DNA from: Myotis daubentonii
Lineage: Eukaryota; Chordata; Mammalia; Chiroptera; Vespertilionidae
Direction of reading: 5' to 3'
DNA length: 64,000 nt
Assembly (NCBI RefSeq): GCF_963259705.1
Contig: NC_081844.1
Location: 19,391,715-19,455,714, forward strand
Program-made: the position numbers and the translations under genes
The notes under the pieces: generated by a model
What the model was told of the DNA's origin: nothing
The model's input: the letters and a program-made list of their open reading frames with translations, nothing else
The model's database searches: none
Shown: positions 1-11,416 of the stretch, piece after piece
Layout of the letters: every line of letters starts with the position of its first letter
Numbering within the stretch: position 1 is the first letter of the stretch

Positions 1-565
1 CCGTCCGGGCTGGGCGGGGGAATCGCTGGAGATGACAGCCAGCGATTGGAACTAGCAAACTTGCGGGTTGTCCCCTTTGGGGCGGAATGACTGCGGGTTG
101 GGAAGGGGGACAGCCCCAGCCGGAGGCAGGAAGAAAAAGGCAGAAACTTTGACTTTCTGGGCCTGTGTTTCCCTGTCTGTGAAATGGGCAGAACAATCGT
201 CAACCTCCGTAAAGTTGTGAAAATTAAGTTTGTTTACAGAGCAATGTTTGGCTTACAGTCAGTGCTCGATCTGTTTATTATTGATCAGGGGCTGGAGAAA
301 CGGAGTCTTGGGGCCAGAAGGAAAGTGGCACAGGGACCTGCGCCAGGTGGTCTTTATCTAGAACTGGAGGCGGGGTACCTGCTGTGGGACCTCCCTTTTA
401 TGGCACTAACTGGAAGCCCGGGATTTTCCAAATACTTCCTGAAAGCACCTCCCCCCTATGTTATGTTCTCCCATTTTGAGAAAACTGTTAGAGTGGTTGA
501 GTGACTGGCTTGCGATCACACAGCCTTCTTGTTGTTGATCCTCACCTGAGGATACTGTTCCCATT
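1..565. other. Intergenic, no gene recognised
   Basis: Moderately GC-rich sequence with a MIR-like stretch near 150-260 (phrases such as 'cctgtctgtgaaatgggcag'). An open frame of about 106 codons at 184-504 has no recognisable domain and overlaps that stretch, so it is not called. Confidence 0.5.
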
Positions 566-735
566 TATTTTATTTTTTTAAGAGGGAGACATTGATTGCT
601 TGTCTCCTCCATGTGACCTGACCTGGACCTGGGATCAAACCTGCAACCAGGTATGTTCCCTTGACCAGGAACGGAACCTGAGAGACCCTTAGGTGAGCAG
701 GCTGACACTCTAACCACGGAGCTCACAGGCCAGGA
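566..735 (-). repeat. VES-type SINE, old copy
   Basis: On the minus strand this starts with a tRNA-like head (GGCCTGTGAGCTCCGTGGTT, an A-box region) and ends in an A-rich tail, seen here as T-rich sequence at 566-580. The body matches the other vesper-bat SINEs in the window but is diverged. Confidence 0.8.
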
Positions 736-1499
736 CCACAGCCTTTTAAGAAGACTGTACAGGGACATTTGGACCTGGGTTTCTCACCTTCAGAGCCCTG
801 ACTGCCAGGCTGCCCTCTTCCCTGGCCTCCTCTAGGCTTTGCTGTTGTGTGGGCCAAAGACCTGGGCTTGGGCGCCTGCCTCGGGGCCACCGAGGGATGT
901 GAGCATTTGTGGCCCAGGACACAGGGAAGCTGGGCTGGTGGTGTGTGTTGGACACTGACTCTCCCCAGCCCTGCGCAGAAGGTGACTGAATTCTGCCTGA
1001 TTTGCAGGTACAAAGAAAGAGTGGCATATGCCCACAGTCTCGGCCGTTGAAGAGTGGTACCTCACCATCTACATGTTCCCTCTAGCCCTGGTCATCCTGT
1101 CTGCCCACTTCTTGAGGCTTTAAGAGCTGCTTTGGGGTTTGGTTTTAACCATGTGACTTCACCTGGCACCACCTTCTGGCGGACATTTCAGGAGGGGCGC
1201 CAGAGTGAGAAGAGGGGTGATGCTGAGATGGTGTCTTGACACAAAGTAGACCAAGAGCCATGTTTTGAAGGTGCCAGTTTGCCATCTTGTGACCTCAGCC
1301 AAGTCTCCCCACTTTGGCCTTTTCCTGAGGCGCTGTGATGTGGGTGTGTTCACATCCAGGCAGCGTCTCCCAGGGCAGAAGTTGGAACAGCTTGGGGGAT
1401 GAACAACAGTGACATAGCTGATACTCAAGTGCGCCCGGTCTGTAGAGAAGGAGACCTAGGGAGGTGGCAAGATTTGCCTAAACTGTTCACTCACACTTC

Positions 1500-2130
1500 T
1501 GATGACAGTTGTGTGTTTTTTCCCCCTACACGAACCAATTCTCCAACTCCCCAGACACCAACCGGGTTCCCTCCAGTTTAGTTCTGACAGTTTACCTGGA
1601 ATTAGCATGGACCCCACCGGTGAAGGGCTCAGTCCCACAAAACTGCCCCCACTACGGACACCAGCACAAGTCTCAGGTTGCCGCCTGTACTTCTGACCAA
1701 TCAGCTATAAATTGGGGGCTTCCACCACTCCTTCCTCAGATTTGACCATTTGCTAGGACAGCTCACAGGACCCAGGAAAGCATTTTACTTACTAGTTTAC
1801 TGATGATAAAGGATACAACTCAGGAACTGCCAGATGGGAGAGATGCACAGGGCTCTAAGCTTCTGTGCCCCTCTGGGCTGCCACCCTCCCAGCACTTCCA
1901 CGTGGTCACCAACCAGGAAGCTCTCTTGAATCCCAGAGGTTCCATGGTATAAGCACAACTGATTGCATCTTTGGCCTTTGGTGGTTAACTCAATCTCCAG
2001 CCTCCCTCCCCTCCCAGAAGGTTTGAAAGGTGGGGCTGAACGTTCCAACCCACTAATTAAGCCTGGGTCCTTCTGGAGACCAATCTGCAGCTGGACTCTT
2101 GCTCTGGCGACTCCCCTGGGAGGCCCAGCT
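1500..2130. repeat. Probable old MLT1/MaLR-type LTR
   Basis: The stretch around 1770-1930 (phrases 'ataaaggatacaactcagga' and 'accaaccaggaagctctc') resembles mammalian ERVL-MaLR LTRs as I remember them. No paired LTR or internal region is visible. The family name is recalled, not computed. Confidence 0.4.
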
Positions 2131-2427
2131 GAGGCCCCTGGGCCTGGCGGTTGTGGCTTTGGCGGGACCTGCTGAGCGGAGGCCAAGGTGTGTGTCAGCC
2201 TCAGCCTTGCCAGCAGTGATTCATTCACACCAGGCCTCGGCCGGCCTAGCCCCAGGTGGTGATGCGATGGCAGCTTCACTTCCTTCGCCAAGGCTGTGGC
2301 TAAGAGTCGATGCCCATTTCCACCAGGCGTGCGTGGATCCCAAAGGGGCCTGGGGCCCAGCCCCACCCTGAGGAGCCTTTGTCCTCAGAGCCAGACACAG
2401 ATACCTGCTTGCTTTCTAAGAAGCAAG

Positions 2428-2625
2428 CCTCGCCAGTGTGGCTCAGTGGTTGAGTGTCAGCCTATGAACCAGAAGGTCACAGTTCAATTCTCGGTCAGGG
2501 CACATACCCAGGTTGCAGTTGTGGGCTCAATCCCCAGTGGGGGGCATGCAGGAGGCAGCCAGTCAATGATTCATCATTGATGTTTATCTCTCTTCCTCTC
2601 TGAAATCAATAAAAATATATTAAAA
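2428..2625 (+). repeat. VES SINE
   Basis: A tRNA-like head (GTGTGGCTCAGTGGTTGAG), the conserved body and a CT-rich/A-rich tail ending in AATCAATAAAAATATATT. Short flanking duplication 'aagaagcaag' on both sides. Confidence 0.9.
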
Positions 2626-4080
2626 AGAAGAAGCAAGTCAGAGTTTTCTTTGTTTTAAACCCTCATGGCTCCTGGGTGCCTTCTTAAACAAACCCAAACT
2701 GCCCTATCCTCTCCTAGGCCCCAAGTGTGACCCCTCCCTGCCCTCTCCTCTTTCCCCTACCTCCATATCAGCTTCCTCTCTGTTCCCTCCTTGTGCCCAG
2801 CTTGCTCCCACCTCAGGGCCTTTGCCTACACTGTGCCCTCCACCTGAAACACCCTTCCCCCAGTTTGCGCAAGACCAACTTCTCCCCTGTGGGTCAGCGG
2901 ACCCACCCCTCTTTGATCCCTTCCTGAGTTTCACAGCCCCAAATTACCTGGGTTGTGTCCCCAGACTCACATCAGATCTCAGCCCAAACTAGGTGCTCAG
3001 CAAATGCCCAAGGGGACAGGCTTGGAAGTAGAGGTGGAGGTAGAGGTGGGTCACTTCTGTGTTCAGAGCCCTAACTTCTGCTCAGGATGGGCTGGTAATA
3101 CACAGCAACCAACATGACTCTCGGCTCTGACCCAGGTCCGGCCCACCTACTCCTGAGTCGGCCTTCTAGAACCCCCTCCTCCCAGGAGCTGGCATTGATT
3201 GGCCGGAACATGGCTGTGAGTCACAAAGCCACCCTGGCACCAAGGCCCCAAGGTTGGCCATTCAGGCTGTTGGGTTCCGCTTCAGGGGCAGGTGAGTGGA
3301 GCTTTTGGAGGGCTTAGTGGGGGTACATGGGGACCTGATCATTCTTCCCTGGTCCCCAGTGTCCTCCGAACCTCCTTGGGCCTTCCAGGCCTCTCAGAGT
3401 AGGGGTCAGCTCCCCTACCCCTCAGAGCAGAGCACTAAAGTCCCCCAAAGGCCTGATGGTGGGTTTGTCTGCCTGGGGGCCCAGCCTGGAGAGTCTTGGG
3501 AGCCTAGAGAAGTGGGCTGAGCTTGTGTGACACATAGGCAAACTGAGGCTCAGAAGAGTTTACTCAGAATTGCCAAGGCAGTCACTCCGCTTGTATGTTT
3601 GGGGGGCCCTATTCTTCCTTTATATCCCCTGTACCCCCCTTTCTCTTACTCTGTTGTCTGGTTGAATTCATCCAAAGGGTCGGACCATGTAGTTGCTCAA
3701 GCCCCAGGATGGTCCCTAGGATGGACCAATTCAGACCTTAAAGCTGCCAAATCCAAGTTTGGAAGGTTGGACTCCATCCATCTACTCATCCACCCATTTA
3801 TCCATTTCACCCATCCGTCTATAAACATCTATTAAGCACTTACTTTGTGGACTGTTCTAGGCTCTGGGGTCCAAAAGCAAACAAAAGAGACAGCTATCCC
3901 CACCGATGGGTAGCTCAGAGTCTTAATGGGGGAGGCAGACCAGAGACAACATAAAGAAGTAAGACACAGAGTATGTTGGCTTCTCCAGACATCAGGGTCA
4001 GTGAAATGGGGACAATGACTGGGCCCACCTCAGGGGAGCTGGCCTCAGGCCCATTTGCTCTTATGACTCAGTTCACATTG
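2626..4080. other. Intergenic with L2 and MIR fragments
   Basis: An L2 3' fragment is visible at about 2780-2940 ('cctcagggcctttgcctaca'). A short CCATC-rich stretch lies at 3770-3830. No coding region is supported. Confidence 0.5.
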
Positions 4081-4092
4081 CCCCTTGTTCTC

Positions 4093-4115
4093 TCTTTTAA
4101 AAAAACAAAAAACAT

Positions 4116-4166
<51 letters not shown>

Positions 4167-4358
4167 GTTTTTATTGATTTCAGAGAGAGGAGGTGAGAGG
4201 GAGAGAGAGAGACACATCAGTGACGAGAGAGAATCATCAATCGGCTGCCCCCTACTGGGGATGGAGCTGCAACCCAGGCATGTGCCCTGACCAGGAATTG
4301 AACATGACCTCATGGTACCTGGGTCAAAGCTCAACCACCGAGCCACACCAGCCGGGCA
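4093..4358 (-). repeat. VES SINE with (TA)n(CA)n tail
   Basis: Minus-strand SINE bounded by the 12-bp direct repeat 'ccccttgttctc' at 4081-4092 and 4359-4370. The microsatellite (TA)n then (CA)n at about 4117-4163 lies inside the duplicated bounds, so it grew from the SINE's own A-rich tail. Confidence 0.9.
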
Positions 4359-4370
4359 CCCCTTGTTCTC

Positions 4371-5330
4371 AATGGGCCTGGCCGTCTTGGGTGGGGGTGA
4401 AGGTCGGGCAGGGTGCTGGACATTCAGGCTGTCACACAGGTGAAGCCAGAATATTCATCATGAAAGGAGGGGTTGGATGAGTCTTGGAAAATTAATTGAT
4501 TCTGGTCAACACTTTTGAAGTGTCTAGTCCATTATCCTCTCAATTGATGACGTGGCTGAATTTAAGTCTACCATGTTACTATTTTCCTTTCTGCCCTCTC
4601 TACGTTTTAGTCCCTTATTCCCCCTCTTCTGCCTCCTTTTGGATGATTTGAATCTTTCAATGATCCTCTCAGTGTGTACTCTGTGATAAAGAAGTTCCTT
4701 GGTCTCCTTCCAAGTGAGTACAATGTTCATCTTCATCCGTAGAGGACACTGTTGAGACATTGTAGGAAGAAGAGACTGACCGGCAGGAAGGGTTGGTGGT
4801 GGAGGTGTGGAGACTCCACGTGGAACTTGCCTCCGTCATGGGTACAGACCATCATCCCTCTGTGATTTTTCCGTCGTAACCTGGTGGAAATCTTTCTCCC
4901 GTCTTCTCGGCCTCCAAACCAGAGCTTTCATGGCGGCCCATGCACTGTGGGCCTCCACCCGGCACCCGGACTCCCAGTGCGTGCTTACATCACCAGTTGC
5001 TGATCACCAGTTGCTGATCACCTGCTCCTCCGCCTTTTCCTTGCCCAGCAACTCCAGACCAGCTCCGGCACGGCCAAACCAGCAAACATCTCTGCGATTT
5101 GGTAGGCCAAACCACATACGCTCCGAGGAGGTCCAAACCTGTTCCAAATCTACCCTTCCTTGGAAACCACCTGGAGTTTCATCTATCTTATGGTTCGTCT
5201 TTTACCATCATGAACAATTCTTTATATTAAACTTCCCTCTTTTAAACTATTGTGTAGTTTCTACCTCCCGATTGAGCCCAGACTGCTACAGGGTGGCTCC
5301 ACTGTCTTCTGGATTCCATCCTTTCGGATG
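4371..5330. other. Intergenic, no gene recognised
   Basis: An open frame at 4807-5331 (about 174 codons) has no domain or gene-like context. A 14-bp direct repeat (CACCAGTTGCTGAT, twice in tandem) lies at about 4991-5018. Nothing else is recognised. Confidence 0.45.
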
Positions 5331-6840
5331 AAAACTTGGCTGATTCACGAAGTTGCTTGTGTTACGTATTATTTTTCTCTGGCTGCTTTCAAAATTTGAC
5401 CTTTGTTTTTCAGGACATTGACTGGATTGAGCTCTGGCGTGTATTTCTTTGTATTTATCTTAGGATTTTCTGAGCTTTTTAAATCTATAAAAAAAATTTT
5501 TCAAAAAATTTTGGGCATTATTTCTTCACGTATTTTGTTATGCCCTTCTCTCTTTTCTGGGACCCAGTTACATGTATGTTAGACGTTTTGATGTTGTCCA
5601 CAGATCCCTAAGTCTTGCTTTACGGCCCAGTTGCCTCCTCTGTGATCTTCAGATCGGACAATTTCTATCTGTTTATATTCAAGCTCACTGACTCTCCTGT
5701 CATCAGTTCTCTGCTTGTTGGCCCATCCAGAGAGTTTTGAAATTTCAGGTATTGTGTATTTTCAATTTTAGAATCTCCACCTGTTTTTTTTTTCTAATAT
5801 ATCTTTTTAAAAATGATTTTAAAATCTATTTTTCTTATTGATTTCAGAGAGGAAGAGAAAGAGAGAAACATCAATGGTGAGAATCATTGATTGGCTGCCT
5901 CCTGCATGCCCCCTTCTGGGGATTAAGCCTGCAACCCGGGCATGTGCCCTGACTAGGAATCGAACAATGGCCTCCTGGTTCATAGGTCAGTGCTCAACCA
6001 CGGAGCCACACCAGCTGGGCTCACTTGGACTCTTTACCACATGCAAACATTTTTCCCAGTCTTTTTGTCTTTGACCACGTTTATGGCATCATTTGCCATA
6101 CATTTTTTTCTCTTTATGAAGTCTTTTTCAGATTTTTTATCTTTTTCAGAATTTTTGAGTTTCCTATTTAGTTCTATAAAAGCTCCCTAATTCACATGTT
6201 ATGCACACATTCTAATATTCTCATAATTTTTAAATCAATCTGGAAATTTTTGGACTATGGGGTGAGATAAGGGTCCAAGCTGTGTTCCCCAGATGGGTTG
6301 CCTCATACATTTGTTTTGTGCCTTCTACCATGATTTTTACCTCCTGAATTAAAATACAATGTACCATTGTTACATTGGGATCAAATTTGGTTTCATCCTT
6401 CGGTCTCAGTGGTTTGTCTAGCTCTGGGTAGGTACCATGCTGTGATTATGATGGCTTTTGAGTATATATATATCTATTAAGTCAGGGTCCTCTTTACTAG
6501 TCTTCCTGTTCATGATCTTGGCTACTCTCATTTATTCTTTTATTTGAACACTGAAAGCCTTCCTTCGTTTTCAAAAGACTCCCTATTGGGATTCTAATTG
6601 GACCTGACGTGCTCTCTGTGAACTGTGACGTTGTGTAATACTCAGTTATATGAATTCTTTCTTCCTAACGTTGTGGTACATCTTTCAGACGGCTTTCGTC
6701 TCCTTTCTCAGCCTTCATATCACTCCTTCGACTTTTGTGTAAAATTTGTTTCTGTGACTTGTATAATTTTTGACGTTACTATGAATGGTATTTCCCCCCC
6801 TTTCCATTTTAATTTACAGCTCATTTTGCATCAAATGTAG
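5330..6840 (-). repeat. Fragmented L1 in antisense
   Basis: Phrases such as 'ctggctgctttcaaaatttg', 'gttacatgtatgttagac' and 'ggtaccatgctgtgattatg' are typical of antisense L1 sequence. The copy is diverged, has no long open frame and is interrupted by a SINE at about 5790-6021. Confidence 0.65.
5790..6021 (-). repeat. VES SINE inside L1
   Basis: Minus-strand tRNA-headed SINE. The head lies at about 5985-6021 on the plus strand ('caaccacggagccacaccag') and the A-tail reads as the T-rich stretch near 5790-5815. Confidence 0.9.
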
Positions 6841-6908
6841 AAAAGCTGCTGGTTTTTGTATGCAGCCATGTGCCTTAGGAAAGACAGAAGATAAAAATAT
6901 ATAGATAC

Positions 6909-7318
6909 TGCCCTGGCTGGTGTGGCTCAGTTGGAGCATTGTCCCGTGCACTGAAAAGTCGTAGGCTCAATTCCTGGTCAGGGTGGGGATCAGAGTGTGT
7001 ACGAGAGGTAACGGATCCATGTTTCTCTCTCTCTCTTTTTTTTTTTTTTTTTTTAAATATATTTTATTGATTTTTTACAGAGAGGAAGGGAGAGAGATAG
7101 AGAGCCAGAAACATCGATGAGAGAGAAACACCGATCAGCCGCCTCCTGCACATCTCCCACTGGGGATATGCCCGCAACCCAGGTACATGCCCCCGACCGG
7201 AATCGAACCCGGGACCCCTCAGTCCGCAGGCCGACGCTCTATCCACTGAGCCAAACCGGTCTCGGCTTCTCTCTCTCTTTTACTCTCTCCCTTCTGCTAT
7301 CTAAAAATCAATGAACAT
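6909..7318 (+). repeat. VES SINE split by a second SINE
   Basis: The plus-strand head and body (6909-7035) and the tail with 'tatcctcaggtaagtatt' (7266-7330) flank an opposite-orientation SINE. The CT-rich sequence at both junctions looks like the duplicated target. Confidence 0.8.
7036..7265 (-). repeat. VES SINE nested in older SINE
   Basis: A nearly complete minus-strand SINE. Its tail is the T-run at 7038-7056 and its head is 'ccactgagccaaaccggt' at about 7235-7255. It interrupts the plus-strand copy and is therefore the younger insertion. Confidence 0.9.
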
Positions 7319-7350
7319 ATCCTCAGGTAAGTATTAAATTTATGTATATA

Positions 7351-7585
7351 TAGCCCTGGCTAGTGTGACTCAGTGGTTAGAGTGTGGGCCTGTGCACTGA
7401 AGGGTCAAGGGTTCAATTCCCAGTCAAGGGCATGTACCTGGGTTGCAGGTTCAATCCCCGTGCAGGAGCAACCAATCGGTGTCTTTCTTACATCGATATT
7501 TCTCTCTCTCTCACTCCCTCTCCTTCCCTCCCTTCCATTCCCTCTATAAAACAATGAAAAAAATATCCTCAGGTAAGGATTAACA
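7351..7585 (+). repeat. VES SINE
   Basis: Complete plus-strand copy: tRNA-like head 'gtgactcagtggttagagtg', body, CT-rich stretch, then 'atatcctcaggtaaggatta' before the A-rich end. Confidence 0.9.
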
Positions 7586-7607
7586 ACAACAAATATATAT
7601 ATATATA

Positions 7608-7981
7608 CTAGTGGCCCAGTGCATGAAAATCGTGCATGGGGGCGTTGTCCCTCAGCCTGGCCTGCACCCTCTCCAATCTGGGACCTCTGGCTCCTAACCG
7701 CTCACGTGCCTGCCTGATCACCCCTAACCACTCTGCCTGCCGGCCTGCTCGCCTCCAACTGCCCCACCCGCCAGCCTGCTCACCCCCAACTGCCCCTCGT
7801 TGCTGGCCTGATCACCCCCAATTGGCCCCCCTGCCAGCCTGATCACCCCCAATTGCCCTCCCCTCCTGGCCTGATCACCCCTAATTGCCTCTGCCTCAAC
7901 CCTGCCACCATGACTTTGTCCAGAAGGATGTCCAGAAGGTCTCCTGGTCTAATTAGCATATTACCCTTTTATTAGTATAGA
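7608..7981 (-). mobile_element. HeliBat-type non-autonomous Helitron
   Basis: On the minus strand it begins with TC followed by an AT-rich stretch (7968-7981) and ends in CTAG, preceded by a diverged GTGCA-based hairpin near 7619-7640. It sits between A and T with no target duplication, as expected for Helitrons. The interior is a C-rich repeated array ('ctgatcacccccaattg...'). Confidence 0.85.
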
Positions 7982-7988
7982 TTTTTTG

Positions 7989-7989
<1 letters not shown>

Positions 7990-8033
<44 letters not shown>
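7990..8033. repeat. (AC)n microsatellite
   Basis: About 22 uninterrupted CA dinucleotides. Confidence 0.95.
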
Positions 8034-8035
<2 letters not shown>

Positions 8036-8160
8036 CTGTCCAAAAAACTGTATACACACTTTAATAGCTGTGTATTAAAATGAAATTTTGAAAATGAAAT
8101 ATATTTTAATAAACACTGCCTTTATAATTATTCAAAGTGTGTGTATACATTTTAAATGTA
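8034..8160. mobile_element. Mariner-like MITE candidate
   Basis: Inverted repeats TGTATACACACTTT (about 8050-8063) and AAAGTGTGTGTATACA (about 8135-8150) flank an AT-rich centre. The outer left sequence 'ggctgtccaaaaaac' resembles a mariner end, and the matching right end is decayed. The family cannot be fixed by eye. Confidence 0.5.
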
Positions 8161-8260
8161 TACACAGATTTATATAAATTACATTTCAAAATTAAAATAT
8201 TAATGATTAATAATATATATATTTAAATATAGAATATATAAATATATATTTATAGATATA

Positions 8261-8533
8261 CTAGAGGCCCAGTGCACGAATTCGTGTATGGGTGGGGTTC
8301 ATTGTCTTGGCTGGCGAACAGGGCCGATCAGCGCTGGACAGCCAGGTGAAGGGACCGCAGGATGGCCAGGGGGAGGGACTGTGGGAGGTTGGCTGTGGGA
8401 TCACACTGACCACCAGGGGGCAGCTCCTGCATTGAGTGTCCACCCCTGGTAGTTAGTGCATGTCATAGCGACTGGTCAACGGGTTGTTTGGTCAACCAGT
8501 CTTAGTGGTCACTTAGGCTTTTATATATATAGA
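8261..8533 (-). mobile_element. HeliBat-type Helitron, short
   Basis: Minus-strand element with the 3' end CTAG at 8261-8264, next to the hairpin GTGCACGAATTCGTG (about 8272-8286). The 5' end is TC plus TATATATAAAAG at 8515-8533. It is flanked by A and T. The interior holds the phrase 'gaccaccagggggcagctcc' shared with the other copies. Confidence 0.9.
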
Positions 8534-8542
8534 TGTTTGTTT

Positions 8543-8695
8543 GGTTTTTTAATCCTCATTCATTGATTTTTCAGAGAGAAGGGAAGGGGGAGAGAGAGAG
8601 AGAGAAACATCTATCAGTTGCCTCCAACCCATGCCTTAACCAGGGCCAGGGACCAGAGCTGGGGATCAAACCTAAAACCTTAACATGTACCCTTT
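8543..8695 (-). repeat. Partial VES SINE
   Basis: Minus-strand fragment with tail and body but no complete tRNA-like head; it abuts a second SINE. Confidence 0.7.
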
Positions 8696-8911
8696 TTAAA
8701 AAGTATATTTTTATTGATTTCAGAGAGGAAGAGAGAGGGAAGGAGAGATAGGAACTTTAATGATAAGAGAGAATCATTGATGGGCTGCCTCCTGCACATC
8801 CCCCAGTGAGGATGGAGCCCACAACCCGGGCATGTGCCCTGACCAGGAATTGAACCATGACCTCCAGGTTCATAGGTCAATGCTCAAGCACTGAGCCACA
8901 CCAGCTGCGCT
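8696..8911 (-). repeat. VES SINE
   Basis: Complete minus-strand copy; the head on the plus strand is 'caagcactgagccacaccag' at about 8884-8904. Confidence 0.9.
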
Positions 8912-9012
8912 ATTTTTTTAAATTAGAATGTCTTGTCTTTTAGGTAGACAATTCCGGCACCTGCTAGCTCTCCTTTTAAAATATTTACACTGTGTAAATG
9001 CACCAGAGATTT

Positions 9013-9236
9013 TTAAAAATATATATATATATTTTATTGATTTTTTACAGAGAGGAAGGGAGAGGGATAGAGAGTTAGAAACATGGATGAGAGAGAAACA
9101 TCAATTCAGGTGCCTCCTGCACACTCCTTTTGGGGATGTGCCTGCAACCAAGGTACATGCCCTTGACCAGAATCGAACCTGGGACCCTTCAGTCCACAGG
9201 CCAATGCTCTATCCACTGAGCCAAACCAGCTAGGGC
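9013..9236 (-). repeat. VES SINE
   Basis: Complete minus-strand copy, from 'atattttattgattttttac' (tail side) to 'ccactgagccaaaccagcta' (head). Confidence 0.9.
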
Positions 9237-9301
9237 CACCAGAGCTTTTTTCATCCACTCATCTACTGATGGGCACTTAGACTGTTTCCTAATCATAGCT
9301 A

Positions 9302-9777
9302 TCTATATATATAAAAGGCTAGGTGACCATCTGACCAGTAGCTATGATGCGCACTGACCACCAGGGGGCAGAGGCTCAATGCAGGAGCTGCCCAGCTTCG
9401 GTGACTTCGCAGTGGCAGTTCTTGGGTGACGCACCCCGGAACCAGAGAGGAAGGAGCCCGATTCTGAGGTGTGTCACCCAAGAACCGCCCTCTTTCAATC
9501 TGGGACCCCTCAGGGGATGTCAGAGAGCCAGTTTCGGCGGATCCCCTCAGGCCAGGCCGAGGGACCCCACCTGCTGGAGAGATCCTGTGCACTCTGCAGA
9601 CACCCTTCAAGCCCTGTACTGCCCCAGGTGCAGCCAGCCACTGGCAGCCGGCCAGGAAGGGACAGCAGGAGGTTGGCTCCAGGGCATGTCTAGCCCGTCT
9701 TGCCCTGTCCCGCCCCACTGGCCACCTTCTAATTAATTTCCTTTCAATGTGCACGAATCCGTGCACCAGGGCACTAG
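9302..9777 (+). mobile_element. HeliBat-type Helitron, 476 bp
   Basis: Plus-strand element: 5' TC plus TATATATATAAAAGGC at 9302, 3' hairpin GTGCACGAATCCGTGCAC at 9749-9766 and CTAG at 9774-9777, between A and T. It is longer than the other copies. It contains an 18-bp inverted repeat (9418-9435 against 9468-9485, one mismatch) and unfamiliar interior sequence that may be captured host DNA. The long open frames across it run both ways and cross its ends, so they are not called. Confidence 0.9.
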
Positions 9778-9943
9778 TTATAAATAACGGTGAAGGCCTG
9801 GGATGGGGCCGGAGCTGGATGGAAATGGGCAAATGGGGGACATCTGTAATACTGTCAACAACAAACAATTAATACAAATATTTACACTGATCATTCAAGT
9901 CCTTGTCATTTTGCTTTAAAAAATGATACCTGCAGTGGGGGTG

Positions 9944-10140
9944 CATCTTTTTAAAAAAAATATTTTGATTGATTTCAAAGAGAAAGGGAGAAGGAAAGAG
10001 AGACAGAAACATCAGTGATGAGAATCACACCCCACACTCGGGTTGAGCCCACAACCCGGGCACGTGCCCTGACTGGGAATCGAACTGTGACCTCTGGTTC
10101 ATAGGTCGATGCTCAACCACTGAGTCACGCCGGCTGGACC
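9944..10140 (-). repeat. VES SINE
   Basis: Minus-strand copy, tail near 9950-9965 and head 'caaccactgagtcacgccgg' near 10113-10133. Confidence 0.9.
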
Positions 10141-10280
10141 ATCTGTGCATCTGTTCCTTTAATGGAAACAACTTTAGGATTTCACCATTTAAAGTGGCAT
10201 TTGCCGTGGTTTTGTGGTTAGCCTTACCATCTTTAATACTATTCTATTTTTATAAGTTGTTATTAGAAATAGCCATTGCA

Positions 10281-10515
10281 GCCCTAGCCGGTTTGGCTCA
10301 ATTGATAGAAAGTCGGCCCGCGGACTGAAGGGTCCCAGGTCCTATTCTGGTCAAGGGTATATACCTTGGTTGCAGATTCCCTGGCCCTGGTCGGGGTGCG
10401 TGCAGGAGGCAACCAATCAATTTGTCTCTCACATTGATGTTTCTCTCTATCTTTTCCCTTCCTTTCCACTCTCCCTAAAAAGCAATGGAAAAATATCCTC
10501 AGGTGAGGATTAACC
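10281..10515 (+). repeat. VES SINE
   Basis: Plus-strand copy: head 'ccggtttggctcaattgata', tail 'aaatatcctcaggtgaggat'. Confidence 0.9.
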
Positions 10516-10569
10516 CCCCACCCACCCACACACACACAAAAGAAATAGCCATTGCATTTGATAAAACAC

Positions 10570-10797
10570 CTTTTTTTAAAAATATATTTTTTTATTGATT
10601 TCAGAGGAAAGGAGAGAGAGAGAGAGATAGAAACATCAATGATGAGAAAGAATCATTGATTGGCTGCCTCCTGCACGTCCCCTACTGGGGGGGATCGAGC
10701 CTGCAATCGGGCACAGTGAATCAAACTTGGGACCCTTTAGTCTGCAGGCCATGCTCTATCCAGCTTTATCCACTGAGCCAAAACTGCTACAGCGATA
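10570..10797 (-). repeat. VES SINE
   Basis: Minus-strand copy with an A-rich tail side at 10570-10600 and head 'atccactgagccaaaactgc' at about 10767-10787. Confidence 0.9.
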
Positions 10798-11065
10798 AAA
10801 CACCTTTTTGACATTTTTTTTTGAAAAACCATAGGCTGTCTTTTTAATTCCTAGATATAATGAATTACCTTGGTGATTTATACATATTGAGCCATTCTTA
10901 CACCCTAAGTCCTGCTTGCCTATAGTATTCTTTTGATAACTGATCATGATTTTTTTTAGAATATTTGTATTTTATTCATGAGTTTTCATTTTCACAATCC
11001 ACACAAACCCACACGACTATCTCTAAGGCCTCTTTTTGTCCCCTCCCAGCCATCCATGTTTTAAC

Positions 11066-11217
11066 TGAGAGAGAGAGAGAGAGAGTGAAAATACCAACTT
11101 GTCCCACTTATGCATTCATTAGTTGTTTCTTGTATGTGCCTGACTAAGGGATGGCACCCGCAACCTTATTGTATCAGGGGTGCCGTTCTAAACAACTGAG
11201 CTACTTGGCCAGGGCCT
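11066..11217 (-). repeat. Older tRNA-derived SINE
   Basis: Minus-strand SINE with a different body from the common type ('gtcccacttatgcattcatt') and head 'aactgagctacttggccagg'. The copy at 39860-40018 shares this body, which indicates a separate, older subfamily. Confidence 0.75.
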
Positions 11218-11416
11218 ATACTGACTTCTAATTGCAAAGCTTAACTTCTGTTCCCTTTTAATTTCTTAGAGTTGGAATAACCAATTTTTTTCTTTCACTC
11301 AAAATAATATATGTGAGATACATGTATATCGCTGCCTTTTTTTGTAGCTGTGTTGAATGTGATACATTGATTTACAAATAAGTCAATAATTATATTGATA
11401 TTTATTTATACTGATA

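Noticed and set aside
1..1500. Part of JUND, the next gene in human order
   Set aside because: No JUND-like coding sequence is visible; it presumably lies upstream of the window.
1797..2366. 189-codon minus-strand open frame
   Set aside because: It overlaps an LTR-like repeat and has no recognisable product.
4807..5331. 174-codon open frame
   Set aside because: No domain, splice context or promoter; it sits next to L1 debris.
9299..9868. 189-codon minus-strand open frame across a Helitron
   Set aside because: It crosses the element's ends and overlaps open frames on the other strand.
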